A stretch of 6,523 nt of DNA from an uncultured Bacilli bacterium (GCA_947632415.1 CANRPB010000075.1:1-6523), one strand, 5' to 3'. Counted from the first letter of the stretch, positions 1-5,250 are shown. Notes: generated by a model not told the origin, from the sequence alone. Translations and numbers: made by a program.

Positions 1-2
1 CA

Positions 3-80
3 GAATTACCTCAAATAAACATAGAAGAAACCGAAAAAGAAGAACAAAATTTATTTGAATCAAAATACAAAGAAATTTAA
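3..80 (+). CDS. 3' end of an unidentified protein gene (partial)
   Basis: An open frame runs from the left edge to a TAA at 78-80 and encodes the last 25 residues of a protein ending in F-E-S-K-Y-K-E-I. The tail is rich in Glu and Lys (E-E-T-E-K-E-E-Q), as in charged, probably disordered C-termini. The start lies outside the window, so neither family nor function can be given. Composition and codon use match the other plus-strand genes. No clear hairpin terminator follows the stop. The tRNA promoter begins about 20 bases downstream, so read-through into the tRNA is possible. Confidence 0.6.
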   Translation, partial: ELPQINIEETEKEEQNLFESKYKEI

Positions 81-98
81 TAATTTAATCATTTTTTA

Positions 99-128
99 TG
101 TACAAAAATATAACAAATATGTTATAAT
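99..128 (+). promoter_or_regulatory. Promoter of tRNA-Leu, with extended -10
   Basis: A perfect TATAAT lies at 123-128 and is preceded by TG at 120-121, giving an extended -10. A weaker -35 (TGTACA, 99-104) lies 18 bases upstream. Transcription would start about 6-8 bases before the mature tRNA 5' end at 141, typical for a tRNA gene. A 7-bp inverted repeat (109-115 and 120-126, loop AATA) overlaps the -10. It may be chance in such AT-rich DNA. Confidence 0.75.
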
Positions 129-140
129 CTAAATGTACAT

Positions 141-228
141 GCCTGTATGGCGAAATTGGTAGACGCGATAGACTCAAAATCTATTTTTCGATGAGGAAGT
201 TCCAGTTCAAGTCTGGATACAGGCACCA
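141..228 (+). tRNA. tRNA-Leu (anticodon CAA)
   Basis: This is a complete class II tRNA with a long variable arm. The acceptor stem GCCTGTA (141-147) pairs with TACAGGC (218-224). The discriminator base is A225, and CCA (226-228) is encoded in the gene. The anticodon stem ATAGA/TCTAT (168-172 and 180-184) closes a seven-base loop with CAA at 175-177, which reads UUG. The T arm is TCCAG/CTGGA around TTCAAGT (201-217). The extended variable arm lies at about 185-200, as expected for tRNA-Leu. Discriminator A also fits leucine identity. All stems pair, so the gene looks functional. Confidence 0.97.
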
Positions 229-241
229 TTATGATAGAAAA

Positions 242-262
242 CTCGAACAAATTTATTTCGAG
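242..262 (+). other. Stem-loop downstream of tRNA-Leu
   Basis: CTCGAA (242-247) pairs perfectly with TTCGAG (257-262) across a nine-base loop. No T-run follows, so it is not a terminator. It lies between the tRNA 3' end and the terminator hairpin at 271-292. It could be a trailer structure that helps 3' processing, but because CCA is encoded and only 13 bases separate it from the tRNA, it may also be incidental. Confidence 0.35.
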
Positions 263-268
263 ATTAAT

Positions 269-296
269 AAAAACTAACAGAAATGTTAGTTTTTTT
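269..296. terminator. Bidirectional intrinsic terminator between tRNA-Leu and the convergent toxin gene
   Basis: AAACTAACA (271-279) pairs perfectly with TGTTAGTTT (284-292) around a GAAA loop. On the plus strand a T-run (290-296) follows, which suits the end of the tRNA transcript. The A-run at 269-273 gives a U-run in the opposite direction, so the same hairpin can end the minus-strand toxin transcript. Confidence 0.8.
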
Positions 297-305
297 GTAA
301 ACTAA

Positions 306-333
306 ATTATGTTAAACTTAACATAATATTTTT
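306..333. terminator. AT-rich inverted repeat, possible weak terminator
   Basis: ATTATGTTA (306-314) pairs exactly with TAACATAAT (319-327), with loop AACT, and ATTTTT follows at 328-333. The stem contains only two G-C pairs, so it would be weak. It lies between the end of the minus-strand toxin gene (367) and the stronger two-way terminator at 269-296, and may add to termination from either side. Confidence 0.35.
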
Positions 334-366
334 GAAAAATCCCTAAAACCATATAGGATAAAGTAA

Positions 367-846
367 TTATTTATTTGAAGTTTCCAATTCTTTGAACATT
401 AAACCTTTAATAAAGTCAATATCAGTAAAAAATAAATTTAATCCATTTGATTTTAGTGATAGCATATACTCAAAATTATCAATAATTTCTCTTTGGACAG
501 CAGAAGATATTTTAACTATTTTACCATCAATAGTGTGTCTGCTTTGAACATATTTCTCTAATGTAGGAAAAGCATTTTGAATTAGTATAGCTTGATTTCG
601 TCCAGCAATTTTTTTAATTAAAATTGTTTTGCAAGATCCATATTTTTTAACTTTTTTATCAATAATGGATTTATACTTATCTATTTTAGTGCTTAAAGGG
701 ATAAACCATAAAATCATTTCATCTTTAATTGCTAAATATGAAGGTCTAGAATGACCGTTTTCATGATTTATCATTAACCCATTACCATTAACTCGATCAA
801 AAAATTCATCCTTAATATGATATAAATATCCCGTTTGAACTTTCAA
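367..846 (-). CDS. cptN: Type III toxin-antitoxin endoribonuclease toxin, CptN/ToxN family
   Basis: This 159-residue protein resembles type III toxins (CptN, ToxN, TenpN): MazF-like-fold endoribonucleases that cut A-rich RNA and are held inactive by a processed RNA pseudoknot. Visible landmarks are R-P-S-Y (34-37); W-F-I-P-L-S-T-K (47-54), which matches the family's Pro-Leu-Ser-Ser/Thr-Lys active-site strand; K-Y-K (57-59); and A-I-L-I-Q-N-A-F-P (86-94) followed by K-Y-V (98-100). Length fits the family. The start is TTG (846-844), seven bases after GGGGGTGAT, which pairs well with the 16S tail; upstream ATGs at 862 and 853 are out of frame. Upstream on the same strand lie a terminator, two pseudoknot repeats and a promoter, the defining type III order. 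The repeat length and copy number (two of about 50 nt) favour CptIN over ToxIN or TenpIN. Family subtype is from memory, without a search. Confidence 0.85.
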   Translation of the reverse strand: MKVQTGYLYHIKDEFFDRVNGNGLMINHENGHSRPSYLAIKDEMILWFIPLSTKIDKYKSIIDKKVKKYGSCKTILIKKIAGRNQAILIQNAFPTLEKYVQSRHTIDGKIVKISSAVQREIIDNFEYMLSLKSNGLNLFFTDIDFIKGLMFKELETSNK

Positions 847-850
847 AAGA

Positions 851-862
851 CATCACCCCCAT
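851..862 (-). promoter_or_regulatory. Extended Shine-Dalgarno that sets a TTG start for the toxin
   Basis: On the minus strand GGGGGTGATG lies directly before the toxin start. It differs from the ideal anti-16S match GGAGGTGATC at two positions. Two ATG triplets overlap it (862-860 and 853-851), but they share another frame that ends at a TAA after about a dozen codons. The TTG at 846-844 is therefore the only well-placed start. A strong ribosome site with a weak start codon would hold toxin output down. Confidence 0.7.
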
Positions 863-880
863 AAAAACATTATATCAGTT

Positions 881-915
881 AAAAAAGAAAACTCTATTAA
901 ATTAACGGAGTTTTC
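881..915 (-). terminator. Intrinsic terminator between antitoxin RNA and toxin gene
   Basis: On the minus strand GAAAACTC (915-908) pairs perfectly with GAGTTTTC (894-887) across a 13-base AT-rich loop, and six T's follow (886-881). The hairpin stands between the RNA repeats and the toxin gene. In type III systems this element is leaky: most transcripts end here and give excess antitoxin RNA, and a minority read through into the toxin. Confidence 0.85.
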
Positions 916-923
916 TAACATTT

Positions 924-972
924 ACAACCGAGATCATTTATTGCTCGCACCACTCGGAAGCGATTAACATTT
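924..972 (-). repeat. Antitoxin repeat unit 2, 49 nt
   Basis: This copy has the same plan. Stem 1 is UCGC (963-960) with GCGA (948-945). Stem 2 is CCGAG (957-953) with CUCGG (932-928). Compared with unit 1, three stem-2 pairs change on both sides at once (U-A to C-G, A-U to G-C, G-C to A-U). The loops and the AAAUGUUAAUCGCUU start are conserved. The unit is one base shorter, near its 3' end. Confidence 0.88.
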
Positions 973-1022
973 CACGACTAGGATCACTTATTGCTCGCAC
1001 CACCTAGAAGCGATTAACATTT
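973..1022 (-). repeat. Antitoxin repeat unit 1 (first transcribed), 50 nt
   Basis: In RNA sense the unit starts AAAUGUUAAUCGC. Stem 1 is UCGC (1013-1010) with GCGA (998-995). Stem 2 is CUAGG (1007-1003) with CCUAG (982-978). The segments occur in the order stem1-stem2-stem1'-stem2', so both can form only as a pseudoknot. The loop GCAAUAAGUGAU between GCGA and CCUAG is A/U-rich and nearly identical in the second unit. Confidence 0.88.
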
Positions 1023-1055
1023 ACTTATTAATGCACCTTTCCCAAATGCAATAAT

Positions 1056-1084
1056 AATATACTATAATTTACCTTGAAAGTCAA
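1056..1084 (-). promoter_or_regulatory. Promoter of the antitoxin-toxin transcript
   Basis: On the minus strand TTGACT (1084-1079) and TATATT (1061-1056) are separated by exactly 17 bases, close to the sigma-A consensus. No other good minus-strand promoter lies between the repeats and the toxin gene, so both products probably come from this site. Transcription would begin near 1049, about 27 bases before the first repeat. Confidence 0.8.
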
Positions 1085-1102
1085 CACTTTAAAAGCAAAT
1101 TA

Positions 1103-1118
1103 GCAAGTATTCACTTGC
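1103..1118. other. Perfect inverted repeat upstream of the antitoxin promoter
   Basis: GCAAGT (1103-1108) and ACTTGC (1113-1118) form a 6-bp palindrome around ATTC. It lies about 20 bases upstream of the antitoxin -35 and in the gap shared with the divergent CFI-box gene. No T-run follows on either strand, so a terminator is unlikely. A protein-binding site is possible but unsupported by further copies. The rest of this gap (1119-1264) is AT-rich and shows only weak promoter-like and palindromic strings. Confidence 0.3.
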
Positions 1119-1264
1119 AATAATATTATATGTAAATAAGATAAATTTAATCTATAATATAAAACTATTTCATATTTATTTCCCCTTAAATAAATAAGGA
1201 TAAATTGTTGAATAAATAAGACAAAAACGTATGATAAAAGTTTTTTTTAAAAACCAAAAAGTTA

Positions 1265-1293
1265 TTGCAATTTTATCAAATTAGGTGTATTAT
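1265..1293 (+). promoter_or_regulatory. Promoter of the CFI-box-like gene
   Basis: TTGCAA (1265-1270) and TATTAT (1288-1293) are spaced by 17 bases. Transcription would start near 1300 and leave a leader of about 23 bases. The ribosome site AAAGGGG (1309-1315) sits seven bases before ATG 1323. A second, poorer set (TTGAAT 1208-1213, TATGAT 1230-1235, spacer 16) lies upstream. Confidence 0.75.
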
Positions 1294-1322
1294 ACAACAC
1301 ATACTTTGAAAGGGGAAAAAAT

Positions 1323-1916
1323 ATGTTAGATCATTGTCCATACTATGAATGGAAAGGTGGTTGGTTTTCAGGAGATTACTACTGCCAAAAAAAACAAGAA
1401 AATATAAATTCAACACAATACGAAACATACTGCAAAAAAAATTATGAAAGAGATGGATACGGAGAATGTCCAATCTATAAACATAAAGAAGAAACAGGAG
1501 GATGCTTCATCACAACAATTATTTGTAACATTATAGGATTAGAAGACAAAAATATATATTTAATGTTGCTTAGAAAATTTAGAGACAAATATCTCCAAAA
1601 AAATCCAAATACAATTCAAATACTAGAAGAATATGACTTTATAGGACCTCTAATTTCTCAAAGCTTAGCGCAAGACCCAAATAAAGAACAAATTGCAAGA
1701 GAAATATTTATAAATAACCTTGTTCCAATCTTTGATGAAATATGTAACGACAACTACCAAAAAGCAATAAAAAAATACACAGAAATGGTAAAACAACTAA
1801 TAAAAAGATACAACTTAACAATATTAGAACTAACAATATCAAGCGAAAACGAATATGACTACAATAAAGATTACTCGTTATACGGTCATGGTAGACTACA
1901 ACACAAAATAGCCTAA
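1323..1916 (+). CDS. CFI-box-like protein with N-terminal four-cysteine module
   Basis: The product has 197 residues and no signal peptide or membrane segment, so it is probably cytoplasmic. Residues 1-52 are Cys- and Tyr-rich, with C5, C21, C37 and C49 almost evenly spaced and a C-P-x-Y motif at both ends (C5-P6-Y7-Y8 and C49-P50-I51-Y52). This looks like a small metal-binding or disulfide module. G-G-C-F-I-T-T (59-65) with C68 follows, then L-L-R-K-F-R-D-K-Y-L (82-91). A CFI motif followed by an LR-x-FRD motif is typical of the CFI-box group, whose function is unknown. Residues 95-170 look helical. ATG 1323 follows AAAGGGG at seven bases. The gene is alone: its promoter is at 1265-1293, and its terminator overlaps the stop codon. 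Family assignment rests on motif memory. The job is not known. Confidence 0.75.
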   Translation: MLDHCPYYEWKGGWFSGDYYCQKKQENINSTQYETYCKKNYERDGYGECPIYKHKEETGGCFITTIICNIIGLEDKNIYLMLLRKFRDKYLQKNPNTIQILEEYDFIGPLISQSLAQDPNKEQIAREIFINNLVPIFDEICNDNYQKAIKKYTEMVKQLIKRYNLTILELTISSENEYDYNKDYSLYGHGRLQHKIA

Positions 1917-1932
1917 ATCAGGCTTTTTTTTT
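1910..1932 (+). terminator. Terminator overlapping the stop codon of the CFI-box gene
   Basis: AGCCT (1910-1914) pairs with AGGCT (1920-1924) around AAATC, and a run of nine T's follows (1924-1932). The TAA stop (1914-1916) lies in the hairpin, so the gene ends with almost no 3' untranslated RNA. Confidence 0.85.
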
Positions 1933-2047
1933 ATGAAATCAATAAATACTAACATCATAAAAAAATTTTTAACTAATAAACACTAAATAACCAATACTCC
2001 AACTATTTACATAATCCCATAAAATTATGTCAATTATTAACAAAAAA

Positions 2048-2062
2048 TGTCATAAAATGACA
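2048..2062. other. TGTCAT/ATGACA inverted repeat upstream of the amidase promoter
   Basis: TGTCAT (2048-2053) and ATGACA (2057-2062) form a perfect 6-bp palindrome around AAA. Another ATGTCA lies at 2027-2032, 20 bases (about two helical turns) before the matching ATGTCA at 2047-2052. The element ends about eight bases before the proposed -35. Placement and spacing would suit a regulator site, but no regulator is known here. The rest of the 1933-2125 gap is AT-rich with no gene visible. Confidence 0.35.
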
Positions 2063-2069
2063 AAATATA

Positions 2070-2099
2070 TTCCCAAAACTACCATTTATGTGAGATAAT
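2070..2099 (+). promoter_or_regulatory. Likely extended -10 promoter of the amidase gene
   Basis: GATAAT (2094-2099) is preceded by TG at 2091-2092, an extended -10 that can work with a poor -35. The best -35 is TTCCCA (2070-2075), with an 18-base spacer. The start would be near 2106, leaving a leader of about 20 bases containing AGGAGGAG (2113-2120), five bases before ATG 2126. Confidence 0.55.
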
Positions 2100-2125
2100 A
2101 CCTATATAGAATAGGAGGAGTCAAT

Positions 2126-3961
2126 ATGAAAAATGAAATAGAAATAATCGACATTGATCTAAATGACTTCTCAACCGACAACATAGAAATAATAGAAGTA
2201 GACGATTACGAAGTTGAAATACTTGAAATAGAAGATGACATCATACTTCCAAATAGTAATTTACATCAAAAAATAAATGTAAAAGAAAGCTTCATAAAAA
2301 AAATAAGAAAAAAACTTGCAAAAAATAAAATAGCCGTAGTAGCAGTTTGCTCCTGCACACTAATTATTACCCTAACAAGCGTATTCATACTAAAAAAATC
2401 ATTAACACCAACCAATGAATGGAAAAACCAAGAAAACATAGTCTACAACGTCAACAATGAAGATATCACATTCAATCTAAATGAAGAAACCTACAATACA
2501 GTTAATATAAATGGTGAATACGAAGAAAAAGGAGCAAAAATAATCATAAACGGTGAAGATAAAAGCGATGATATAACTATTGACACATCAAACTTAAACC
2601 TAAACAAAGTAGGGACATACCATGTCATATATACATATCCTATAAATATTAACCAAGTAAAAACACTATATAGAACCATAAATGTAGTTGACACAGAACC
2701 ACCAGTAATAACCATGCTAGGCTCCAATATCAAAACCATGCTCACAGGAGAAGAATACGAAGAAGCCGGTTTTTTGGTAAAAGACAATTCCAATGAAGAC
2801 TTGACAGACAAAGTAGTAATCGACACCAACTTAAATACCAAAAAACCAGGAACATACTACGTAAAATACACTGTAAGTGATAGTAGCGGTAATCTAGCAA
2901 CAAAAACACGTGAAGTTGTTGTAAAATCAACATACGCAACCAACACCAATACCGTTTTAACCAACAGCTTTACAAATAACGGACTATACTTATCAGGAAT
3001 AGTACAAAATAACAGTTTCAAATACCAAATGTTACTAAAAAACAAAGATACAGGAACAGAACAAACATTTGAATTAAACAAAAAAAGTAACCATTACTAC
3101 AATTTTTCACTAGACATAAGTAATCTTGAAAATGGCACTTATGAATTTTATCTTGTCAACAATAACCTAGAACTATTAACTAATAACATGAATAATTACA
3201 GTCGTATAATTCGTGCTCACATTAAAGACAAACTCGTTACTATGGATTACAGTAAATCAACTGTCAATATGACTATTGAAGACTTCGAATATTTATACGA
3301 CGTTGTTATTGACCCAGGTCATGGAGGATCAGATACAGGAGCAACCAACGGAAAATACATTGAAAAGAAAATTAATCTTGAACAATCACAATACGAAAAA
3401 GCAAGATACGAACAAATGGGATTAAAAGTTTTACTACTTCGTGACGATAATAATAACTATGGCATGGTCATGGGAGACGAAAGCCTAGAAGATGTCGAAA
3501 GAAAAGGCTACGCAGTAGGATATTATGGTTCCGTTTCAAAAATCGTCTACAGTAACCATCACAATAGTTCCACCAATGCCAGTAGCGCTGGTTGGGAAAT
3601 CTTAGTCCCAGCCCAAGCAACATACGAAGATCTCGCCGTAGAACATAAGATAGCAGACGTCTGGTCAAAAACCTATACCGGTATAATAAATCCATTCTAT
3701 AGATTTTATACAAAAGATTATGCCACTGCCACTACTAACAATAAATATAACGGTGAAGTATATAGCTTCGAAGATTACTATGCTGTCATTAGAATACCCA
3801 ATAAACTATACAACGTCCAAAACGTTATATTCGAAGGCGCATACATAAATAACAATAAAGATATGAAATATTATTATGACAATGAAAACTGGAAAGCCCT
3901 AAGCGAGGTAAAAATAAAAGCCTTCGTCGAATCAATAGGAGTTGAATATATAGCACCATAA
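2126..3961 (+). CDS. Membrane-anchored N-acetylmuramoyl-L-alanine amidase (Amidase_3) with two Ig-like domains
   Basis: This 611-residue cell-wall hydrolase should cut the bond between MurNAc and L-Ala of the stem peptide. Residues 1-45 are very acidic, with alternating hydrophobics (E-I-E-I-I-D-I-D). A basic stretch (54-67) and one membrane helix (about 68-90) follow. This predicts an inside N-terminus and an outside C-terminus, with no signal cleavage. Residues 107-188 and 190-267 are two tandem Ig-like repeats of the DUF5011 type. They share a G-E-Y/E-E entry and a P/V-G-T-Y-x-V-x-Y-T strand, and T-E-P-P-V-I-T opens the second. Residues 275-390 are beta-rich and unrecognised. The amidase domain (391-608) has V-I-D-P-G-H-G-G (394-401); zinc ligands are inferred at H399, E413 and H478 (S-N-H-H-N), with catalytic E570 (F-E-G-A-Y-I-N-N). 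ATG follows AGGAGGAG. No terminator separates it from the next gene. It looks intact and active. Confidence 0.92.
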   Translation: MKNEIEIIDIDLNDFSTDNIEIIEVDDYEVEILEIEDDIILPNSNLHQKINVKESFIKKIRKKLAKNKIAVVAVCSCTLIITLTSVFILKKSLTPTNEWKNQENIVYNVNNEDITFNLNEETYNTVNINGEYEEKGAKIIINGEDKSDDITIDTSNLNLNKVGTYHVIYTYPININQVKTLYRTINVVDTEPPVITMLGSNIKTMLTGEEYEEAGFLVKDNSNEDLTDKVVIDTNLNTKKPGTYYVKYTVSDSSGNLATKTREVVVKSTYATNTNTVLTNSFTNNGLYLSGIVQNNSFKYQMLLKNKDTGTEQTFELNKKSNHYYNFSLDISNLENGTYEFYLVNNNLELLTNNMNNYSRIIRAHIKDKLVTMDYSKSTVNMTIEDFEYLYDVVIDPGHGGSDTGATNGKYIEKKINLEQSQYEKARYEQMGLKVLLLRDDNNNYGMVMGDESLEDVERKGYAVGYYGSVSKIVYSNHHNSSTNASSAGWEILVPAQATYEDLAVEHKIADVWSKTYTGIINPFYRFYTKDYATATTNNKYNGEVYSFEDYYAVIRIPNKLYNVQNVIFEGAYINNNKDMKYYYDNENWKALSEVKIKAFVESIGVEYIAP

Positions 3962-3964
3962 TTA

Positions 3965-3993
3965 TTGCATAATTAGCAAGTTTTTGATATACT
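3965..3993 (+). promoter_or_regulatory. Promoter of the 409-residue surface protein gene
   Basis: TTGCAT (3965-3970) and TATACT (3988-3993) have a 17-base spacer, and TG at 3985-3986 gives an extended -10. It begins three bases after the amidase stop, within a gap of only 58 bases. AGGAGGA (4008-4014) then precedes ATG 4020 by five bases. The surface-protein gene, and probably mraY after it, can thus be expressed without the amidase. Confidence 0.8.
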
Positions 3994-4019
3994 AACTATG
4001 TATTTACAGGAGGATTATA

Positions 4020-5249
4020 ATGGAAGACGAAAATATTAAAGAAGAAATAGAAAAAGACGAAGAAATAGAAGACCAAGAAGAAACAACCAGTTTCGATAAC
4101 TTAGATGAAGAAACATTTACATATACTGTTGATAATAACAATATAGGTAATGGCTTCAAAAAAACAAATACTAAATTAGATAAATCCTATATTTATATTC
4201 TAATCGGAGTTTTAATACTAATCACTATAATAATTCTAATCGTTGTCGTTGTAAATAGTACCAAAAAAAATAGCTACTCTGAAATTGAAAATAAGATGGT
4301 AACAGCAGCTAAAAAATATTATAATGACAATGACAACTTGCTACCAATTAGCGATGGAGGACATGTTAAAGTAGACGCTGAAACATTAATTCAAAACAGT
4401 TTTTTAAAACCATTTTCCGAATTAGCAAAAAATGAAAATTGTACCGGATACGTAGAAGTATACAAAACAGAAGAAGACTACACATACTTCCCAACACTAA
4501 ACTGTGAAGGCACATACAATAGTTCAAAATTAATTGATAAAATAAAAGAATCAGGCACAGTTGAAACAGGAGATGGACTTTATTTAGTAGACAATGAGTA
4601 TATATTTAGAGGAGAATTCCCCAATAACAATGTTAAATTTGATGATAAAAATTGGAGAATTATAAAAATCAATAGTGACAATAGTATTAAAATGATTTTA
4701 ACAGAAAAAGAAGCCGAAAGAAACGTTTGGGATGACAGATATAATTCAACCGTTAATTCTAATTCCGGCATAAATGACTTTAGAGTAAGCCGTATTTTAG
4801 AATATTTGGAAAATGCCTATAATAAAAATATATACGTCTCTAAAAAGAACAAAAATTTACTTGTAAAAGGTTCTTGGTGCATAGGAAAAATAAGCCAAGA
4901 AAGCACCAACATCTCGAGCCTTGACATATGCAATGACACATATGATAATCTATACATAGGATTATTACAAGTTGACGAAGTGTTAAAAGCAAGTATAGAT
5001 AAAAATTGTATTAATACCGACGATGGAGAATGTACAAACTATAATTATTTTCTATATATACCATCAACATGGACAATAAATGCTAGCTCAGATAAATCAT
5101 ATAAAGCATTTAGTACCAGTGAAGGTTATATCAATGCACGCGATGCCTCAAATCCAAATTACGTAAGACCAGTCATTAACCTAAACAGTAATGTTTTGTA
5201 TAAAAAAGGTAATGGATCATCAGAAGATCCATATGTTATTGGAAATTAA
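4020..5249 (+). CDS. Membrane-anchored extracellular protein, unknown function, pilin-like segment plus DUF6273-like C-terminal domain
   Basis: The product has 409 residues. Residues 1-38 are almost wholly acidic. A lysine-containing stretch and one strong membrane helix (about 57-79, mostly Ile, Leu and Val) follow, so the remaining 330 residues should be outside the cell, like the amidase upstream. Residues 86-165 resemble the globular part of pilin-like proteins: an amphipathic helix (E-I-E-N-K-M-V-T-A-A-K-K-Y-Y), then L-L-P, and a Cys pair C141/C162 around T-G-Y-V-E-V. The region 185-409 contains N-W-R-I-I-K-I (211-217) and W-C-I-G (286-289), and ends with R-P-V-I-N-L (383-388) and G-N-G-S-S-E-D-P-Y-V-I, a pattern I associate with DUF6273-type surface domains. 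C287, C304, C330 and C338 could form two more disulfides. No catalytic motif is visible. The gene has its own promoter and strong SD. Domain names are tentative. Confidence 0.7.
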   Translation: MEDENIKEEIEKDEEIEDQEETTSFDNLDEETFTYTVDNNNIGNGFKKTNTKLDKSYIYILIGVLILITIIILIVVVVNSTKKNSYSEIENKMVTAAKKYYNDNDNLLPISDGGHVKVDAETLIQNSFLKPFSELAKNENCTGYVEVYKTEEDYTYFPTLNCEGTYNSSKLIDKIKESGTVETGDGLYLVDNEYIFRGEFPNNNVKFDDKNWRIIKINSDNSIKMILTEKEAERNVWDDRYNSTVNSNSGINDFRVSRILEYLENAYNKNIYVSKKNKNLLVKGSWCIGKISQESTNISSLDICNDTYDNLYIGLLQVDEVLKASIDKNCINTDDGECTNYNYFLYIPSTWTINASSDKSYKAFSTSEGYINARDASNPNYVRPVINLNSNVLYKKGNGSSEDPYVIGN

Positions 5250-5250
5250 T

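Larger units (their letters stand above)
881..1049 (-). ncRNA. cptI: Type III RNA antitoxin, two tandem pseudoknot repeats
   Basis: The RNA would start near 1049, about seven bases after the -10, and end in the U-run at 881-886. It carries two complete repeat units, 1022-973 and 972-924. Three copies of AAATGTTA (1022-1015, 972-965, 923-916) mark the unit borders, so cutting at the AAA borders would release two RNAs of 50 and 49 nt. Each unit has the interleaved pairing order of an H-type pseudoknot: UCGC pairs with GCGA, and a five-base stem pairs across it. That stem is CCGAG/CUCGG in one unit and CUAGG/CCUAG in the other, a fully compensated difference. Known type III toxins cut their own antitoxin precursor and bind the monomers, which neutralises them. 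No protein-coding frame explains the conservation. The exact start and cut sites are inferred. Confidence 0.88.

Noticed and set aside
141..360. Integration (attachment) site at the tRNA-Leu 3' end, with the toxin locus as an island
   Set aside because: No second copy of the tRNA 3' end is visible in the window and there is no integrase gene. Adjacency alone is not enough.
916..1022. CRISPR array with two long repeats
   Set aside because: The whole 49-50-nt unit is conserved, with differences only in paired stem segments, so there are no unrelated spacers. The adjacent promoter, terminator and toxin explain it as a type III antitoxin.
1153..1158. TATAAT at 1153-1158 as a plus-strand promoter
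   Set aside because: No acceptable -35 lies 16-18 bases upstream, and there is no gene start soon after. Such strings are common in this AT-rich gap. The TTGCAA-17-TATTAT set at 1265-1293 is better placed.
1174..1199. Overlapping AT-rich inverted repeats around CCCCTT
   Set aside because: Short A/T-only stems with no T-run, no conserved context and no nearby target. Expected by chance at this composition.
1276..1473. Minus-strand frame of 65 codons over the start of the CFI-box gene
   Set aside because: It is antisense to a gene with a promoter, SD and recognisable motifs. Its own product is low-complexity and without a family.
2491..3713. Several minus-strand frames opposite the amidase gene
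   Set aside because: Their products are hydrophobic or Arg/Leu-rich strings typical of antisense readings of an AT-rich gene. No SD-start pairs or family motifs support them.
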